Translations under genes and position numbers: made by a program
Assembly (NCBI GenBank): GCA_012845835.1
Contig: JABAKD010000016.1
Coordinates: 4,825,919 to 4,889,918 of the forward strand
Length of the DNA: 64,000 nucleotides
Reading direction: 5' to 3'
Source: Undaria pinnatifida
Taxonomy: Eukaryota > Sar > Phaeophyceae > Laminariales > Alariaceae
The notes under the pieces: model-generated
Told to the model about the DNA's origin: nothing
The model's input: the letters and a program-made list of their open reading frames with translations, nothing else
The model's database searches: none
Shown here: positions 58,884 through 64,000 of the stretch, in pieces
Numbering within the stretch: position 1 is the first letter of the stretch
Layout of the letters: each line of letters begins with the position of its first letter

Positions 58884-59225
58884 GCCGGTCGCCCCAGCGG
58901 TCTAGTTTACCCTCGAATACTTCCACTATTTAATAATAGGGTTGGCCCATGAGCTCGATTCCCACCGTGGTGAGACTTGAATTTTTTAGCAACAAAGCAA
59001 AAAGGATCAACTGCTGAGAGCGCCGAGCAGCGTGGGTAGGTGCAAGTCGACGCGAGTCAACGAGTGAAGAAAATGCTGGATTCTTCTCGCGATAAAAATG
59101 AAGGCACGTATGGACGGGGGAGGGGGGAGGAGCGTCCCTACCGCTACCCGGATATGAGATACCTCGTACTGGGAGGGAGCGCGAGAGTGCATAGTGCGAG
59201 GATAACATGTGGGATGAAAAAAAAA
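58884..59225 (+). mobile_element. tRNA-derived SINE, copy with head and body
   Basis: Head 'GCCGGTCGCCCCAGCGGTCT' and B-box-like 'GAGCTCGATTCCCACC', then 'ggatcaactgctgagagcgc', 'gacgcgagtcaacgag', 'ctcgcgataaaaatgaaggc', a G-rich stretch and an A-rich end near 59220. The family is also seen at 6520-6813, 20285-20520, 45290-46323 and 63565-63800. Confidence 0.8.
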
Positions 59226-59639
59226 ACTAAACTAAAATGAAATAGAAATAGAGCGCTTCAATCTCCAAATTGAATTTCCAAATTTTCGGGCACTAATCCA
59301 AAAACAAGGAAATGTTCCTTTTTCGACAAAGCTCGCTTCGGTAAGAATGGCCCTTACCAGATACCGGTACAAGTTACGATATTACAGCCGTGTGGCGTGT
59401 GGGATGTAGGGTAGTATGGAACAGCAGCGGGGGGCTGGGGGGGCCAGTATGGCCACCCAATCAAGCTGCTCTCCTCACCCCTGCACGTCCTGCCTGCTTT
59501 GCTTTTGCTGCGCATTTTGTTGCTTGCTAAATTGCTACCTGGTACCAGATATCTTCCGGGTCAGAAACCGAATTTTTCTTCCACTTTCAAATATTTTCGC
59601 ATTTCTACGAACTCTGGTATGGTACGATATGATACGAGT

Positions 59640-59830
59640 AGTCTTGACCCTGTTATCAGCAGGGGGTCATCGACCTCTATCCTTCACGGGTGTACACGAT
59701 ATTAATAGTATAGGCACCCCACAACACGCGATCGAAGTATCCGTGTATCACATGCAGCATGCAGCGTGGGATGATGAGTTTCGACGAAAAGATTTCGAGC
59801 CCACAGCTGAAGAATACCTGGTATTTCACA
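59640..59830 (+). repeat. Dispersed repeat 'ggagtcgccgacctatat' family, diverged
   Basis: 'gaccctgttatcagcagggg' replaces the usual 5' words; 'gatgagtttcgacgaaaaga' and 'acagctgaaga' close the copy. Confidence 0.65.
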
Positions 59831-60174
59831 TTTTTCTGATGCCTGTGGTATGATGATACCGGTACGGTATGATTTATGATGGTTTCATAGTAGTGTCGAC
59901 ACGCCTTACTGCATTTGGATGTGTGATAGCAGCACCCACTGCATATCATAGTGAGCTGAACAACAAAAAACATTTGATGCGACGATACAACAAAACACAA
60001 AACGAGCCACATATGTAGCGGGTGAAATCATGGCCCCTGATCCACAACGCTCTTCGTTATCGATCGTGGTTCCTGGCCGAAGCTGCTCACGTTTTCTACT
60101 CCTCGTATAGTATCTTTATGTCATCTAATATTTAGAAAAATGAGAAAGCTGTGAGATATACAAGAAAATAATTA

Positions 60175-60362
60175 TTGATCAAACTTCAGCTTTGCAAGCT
60201 GCGTGTGATACTTCGATCGCGCGTGTTACGGGGTGTGTATACCCTCGTGAACGATACAGGTCGGTGACTCCTCGCTAATGTCAGGGTCAACAGGACTAAG
60301 CCGATCAGCCTTGTTCTGCGCACGGAAACTGTACAACCCGCATTACGGGGGACAATACCAGA
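60175..60362 (-). repeat. Dispersed repeat 'ggagtcgccgacctatat' family, inverted
   Basis: Complement: 'aaacttcagctttgcaagct', 'atacaggtcggtgactcctc', 'tgttctgcgcacggaaactg'. Confidence 0.72.
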
Positions 60363-60419
60363 AATCTGTGGAATTCAATATGCATTGAACAATTGATAAT
60401 TGTTGTAGTGCGAGTTAAC

Positions 60420-60548
60420 GTTTGGAATGGGCTACTTGGGTCAACTGAGTTAAATCGACACACGACGCGTATGAAAATACGTGGAAGTGTGGTGAGCTAA
60501 AGCTTTAGTTTTCCCCATCTGCCGGAGGATAAAAAAAAAAAAAAAAAA
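60420..60548 (+). mobile_element. 5'-truncated poly(A) retroposon family, copy 4
   Basis: Only the last 110 bases are present, from 'gttaaatcgacacacgacgc' to 'ccggaggat', followed by an A-tail of about 19. Confidence 0.85.
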
Positions 60549-61251
60549 GCTACTTGGGTCTGCCGGGTTCGTACGCAAGTTCCTGTGTACTCCCTGTGTA
60601 TGTGAATGACATATATTAGGTTTTGATTCATGAAACTTACTAAAGACGGGCGACCGATATAGTACGCAGCATGCAAAGATGAGTATCGACCCTAAAATCG
60701 TCAAACTCACAGCTGACGTCGTTGGAAAAAAAATGTAAAATATACAAACACGATAAGATATCGGTTTGATGGTCAACCACAATCACGCTCTCAACAACCC
60801 TAAGAACTCCCCCTGCATGTTTATTATAATGTACGTATACTTCCAAGTACTTTATCCCCGAACGACGCCAAAATGACGGTCAAGTTCCGCGAGCGGAGGG
60901 CTTCCGTAGGCCGTGGTGCACTATGGAGTAGTACTTTGTCCCCAAAACGACGCCATAACCAAGGTGAATTTCTACGAGTGGGTGGCTTCGGTATGATAGG
61001 CCTTTGACGCAGGGCAATAATATAATACAATCATCGTACAAAATCATTCCAGGACCCCACGTAACATGTATCGATTGGACCATAGACCATAGAGCTCGTA
61101 CCGACGTACTGACTGCATTGCCCACAAGAGAACATATTTCCCCGCCGATCTGCGCAGCTACAGCAGTAGCAGAGCTATGGACAGTACGGGCAGTAACACC
61201 AGTGCGGCATGCAAGGCACAGGTGCCGAGATCCTTACCAACTTTTGTATTT

Positions 61252-61340
61252 TGTATATTTTATCCGGCGGATGGGCAAAAATAAAGCTCAAGCTCACCAC
61301 ACTTCCATGTATTCCCATAAGCCGTGTGTCGATTTCACTC
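61252..61340 (-). mobile_element. 5'-truncated poly(A) retroposon family, inverted copy
   Basis: Complement 'atccggcggatgggcaaaaa', 'agctcaccacacttccatgt'. The A-tail equivalent is degenerate. Confidence 0.72.
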
Positions 61341-61611
61341 AATTGCATTCCTTACAAACGCATTTTACCGGTACATGACAGTCGTAGTAGTACTTTCTGC
61401 TGCACCGATACTAAATAGACTCATGTTTTGTTCCACTGCTGCTGCTATTTGCTATTGCTGCTGCCGCTGTTTCTGGTCTGCACTGATTTGTCCGCAATGC
61501 AAACCCAATAAAAGCACTTATATAAAGTTGAACCAAGTAACCCCGTAACCAACTTCGTGCCAGGTATTAATAGCGTATCTCTCGCCTTATGTATATTATG
61601 AAAAAAAAAAT

Positions 61612-62870
61612 ACAATCCAGCTGAGAGATCGAAGATTTTGTCGAAACTCATCTTTGCAAGCTGTGCGTGATACTCCGATCGCGCGTATTACGGGTTGTGT
61701 GTCCTCACTAAAGATATAGGTCGGCGACTCCTCTTGGAAATACAGTGTAGCTACCAGGGTCAACAGGGTGATGTTAGTCAGTCTGTGCGCGGAAACTATG
61801 AAACCCGTTTCTGAGGGGGACAAAATCTGACAGCTGTGGAAGGAAATGCATCAGTTTATCAAGTGTATCCTGTAAGTCGTATAACCGGTGAGGGGAGGGC
61901 GGAGTTTTTAAGGGCGTGGGGGCATGGGTTTGAACAAGAGGGAGTGGGGGGGGGGGGGGGGGGGGGGGGACAGGCGGGGCAACTCAATCTGTGCGAGGAA
62001 ACCATCAATTCTCTAAGGGGATAAATCTGACGGTTTTTGAACGAATGCACCAGTTTATTATGTATATCCTGCAAGTCGTACAACCAGTGAGGAGAGGGCG
62101 GAGTGTTCGAGGAGTTGGGTGGGCGGGGGGGGGGGGGGGGGGGGGGCAAAAGGGTTTTTATCAGCTTTGGATCGCATAGATGGAAGGGTTTGCTGTAGGC
62201 GTGGTGCTAGGTCTAGGCGATGGTGCGGGTGGTGGGGGAGGTGGGGGCGTTCGGGGGGGGGGGGGGGGGGGGGGGGAATTGGAGCAGCGGCATGGGTGGC
62301 TCCAGAAAGATCATGAGGTGATTTCGATGTCAAGTGGGGCGGTTAAGCAAGAGGGAGCGGGGGGGAAAAACAAGAGGGGGGGGCGGGTGAAGTTTTTTTG
62401 TTTTTTTTTTGGGGGGGAAAGGGGTTTTGAACAGGTTTAGGTCGCGTTTATGTAGGGGCTTGCTGTATGCGTGGTGCTAGGTCTAGGCGATCGTGCGGGT
62501 GGTGGGGAAGGAGGGGGCGTTGGGGGGGGGGGGGGTGGATTAAAGCTACGTCATGGATGGCTAGAAAGATAATGACGTGATATCAATTGCGTAGAAGTGT
62601 TTATAACTCTGGCCGATTTCGATTTCAGGTGGGTCGTTGGAACAAGAGGGAACGGGGGGGAAAAAAAAAAACGGGGGGGGGCGGGGGGGTAGGGACGGCG
62701 GAAATGAATTGGAGCTACGGCATGGACGGCTAGAAAGATAATTTGGTGATATCAGCTGGCTCGTAGTGTTTACTACTCCTGGCAGATTTTGATTTTAGGC
62801 GGGGCGTTTGAACAAGAGGGATCGGGGGGGGGCGGGGGGCGGGCGGGACACTTCAATATGTGCGCGGAAA
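61612..62870 (-). repeat. 'ggagtcgccgacctatat' family, inverted, with long G-tracts
   Basis: 61612-61935 mirrors 50560-50945. It is followed by diverged tandem segments ('gtacaaccagtgaggagagg', 'gctgtaggcgtggtgctagg' twice) separated by G-runs of up to about 25 at 61947, 62118 and 62257. Glycine- and proline-rich frames here are artefacts. Confidence 0.75.
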
Positions 62871-62919
62871 CTATAAATCCTTGAAGGGGACTGACGGTTG
62901 TAGCAATAATACATCCCTT

Positions 62920-63564
62920 TACATCACCTGCCTGGTAGTTTATTATTCTAGCAGATTTTATGTTATGTACATGATGGATCGCACGATAGAATATTTCAAT
63001 CGATAGGTACAACCATGTCAATACCATGATTTTACCGTGCCGGTGTGGGGCTCTGACATCGCTAATTATAATAAAGAGGTATACTTCGAAGTATATTGCA
63101 AAATACAACTGGCGAGGTGATGTGGTCATGCAATGTCACCACCATTGAGCACGAGGGGTAGAAGTGCAAATCGTCAGTGTTTTGAAGGGAACGCTTGGTG
63201 TACGCGCGCTCACTTACGTTACTTCGTTAGTTATACTTTGTTTGGCATAAGTTGGGAGGCGATCATGCAAACGGTAAGTACGAAATACCCAACGTAACAG
63301 GTTGGTAGTGTGGTCTACCGCAATTTTAACATATCTGCCTGTACAGCACTTCCTTTTCACATTATTGTTAGGTCATGTACGATTTTGATTTTATGCCCAT
63401 AATTTTTACCGTATATATGTAGGAGACGGAGACGTGCAATACAAAAAACATCAGTTGCTAATATCAGCTATATTATACTGACAAACTGAATACTCTGTAC
63501 CACGTATACGTGGACTCCAGATGCGAATACAAATACCTTTCATACCTTTTACACAGCAGGAGAT
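62920..63564. other. Unassigned sequence
   Basis: A single good donor-like word (ATGCAAACG followed by GTAAGT) occurs at about 63265, but nothing else supports an exon. Confidence 0.3.
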
Positions 63565-63800
63565 ATCAATGAATCAACTACTGAGAGCGCCTGGCAGCGT
63601 GAGTAGGTACAAGTCGACGCGAACCGACGAGGGAAGAAAACGCTGAGTTCTTCTCGCGATAAAAAATGAAGGCACGCACCGCGGTGGTGGGGAGGGGGGA
63701 GGAGGGCCCTACCGCTATGTGACCCCGGATCTGAGACACTACTACCTGACTACTGGGAGGGAGTGCGAGAAGAGTAGTGCGAGGGTAATAAATGGGATGG
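63565..63800 (+). mobile_element. SINE body fragment
   Basis: Matches 58990-59220 from 'tcaactactgagagcgcc' to 'gtgcgagggtaat'; the tRNA-like head is missing. Confidence 0.72.
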
Positions 63801-64000
63801 AAAAAATAAATAAATTTGAAAAAAAATCAATGAAATGGGTTCAAGTGCTGCCTGGCAGGACGAAAAGCTTCTCGTAACCGCCGTACTCGTTTACCAGAAT
63901 AGGCATGTGCAACAAAGTAATAGAGATAAGAGAGCACACTCCACCAATGCTGCAAAGGCATGACTGATGCAAAAGAAGAGAGATGGAAATAGTGGGTTCG

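Noticed and set aside
58884-58975. tRNA gene (also 6740-6813 and 46250-46323)
   Set aside because: A- and B-box-like words are present, but acceptor strands do not pair and each continues into the same repeat body, so these are SINE heads.
63250-63290. First exon of a gene running off the right end (ATGCAAACG/GTAAGT)
   Set aside because: A lone good donor after an ATG with three codons is not enough evidence.

Overview
This is a eukaryotic nuclear window, repeat-rich and intron-rich. It holds two conserved protein-coding genes that could be reconstructed exon by exon with canonical GT-AG junctions: a plus-strand homologue of the axonemal radial spoke protein RSPH14 and a minus-strand TEY-class MAP kinase. 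Long introns, a ciliary/flagellar gene, TTAGGG-type degenerate telomere arrays and abundant small retroelements fit a flagellated stramenopile. A brown alga is my best guess, but nothing in the sequence proves the taxon.

Layout. 1-3.9 kb is upstream sequence with a TIR transposon, tandem repeats and a decayed miniature LTR element. 3886-21374 is RSPH14: 9 exons, 1065 coding bases, 354 codons plus stop, about 94 percent intron, with introns full of satellites, dispersed repeats and a degenerate telomere-like array. 21.4-34.3 kb is the interval between the convergent 3' ends and holds miniature LTR retrotransposons (TRIMs) and low-complexity DNA. 34339-42879 (possibly to 43489) is the MAP kinase on the minus strand; all catalytic motifs are present, but its N-terminal start was not found. 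43.6-64 kb is almost entirely repeats: a decayed LINE reverse transcriptase, a 5'-truncated poly(A) retroposon family, a tRNA-derived SINE interrupted by a TIR element, telomere-like arrays, and a repeat with very long G-tracts.

The two genes have no obvious joint function beyond the general fact that a radial-spoke protein implies a motile flagellum. The most unusual observations are: (1) five places where part of an exon together with its splice site is duplicated inside the adjacent intron, some copies keeping frame and protein sequence; (2) satellites in three RSPH14 introns whose unit resembles a 5' splice site; (3) at least 18 exact copies of the 9-bp inverted repeat TACC(A/T)GGTA, all non-coding, where about 0.5 would be expected by chance; (4) a TRIM family with LTRs of about 84 bp; (5) a MAP kinase with an expanded activation loop, Trp in place of the usual Tyr before RAPE, and a possible PH-like N-terminal segment.
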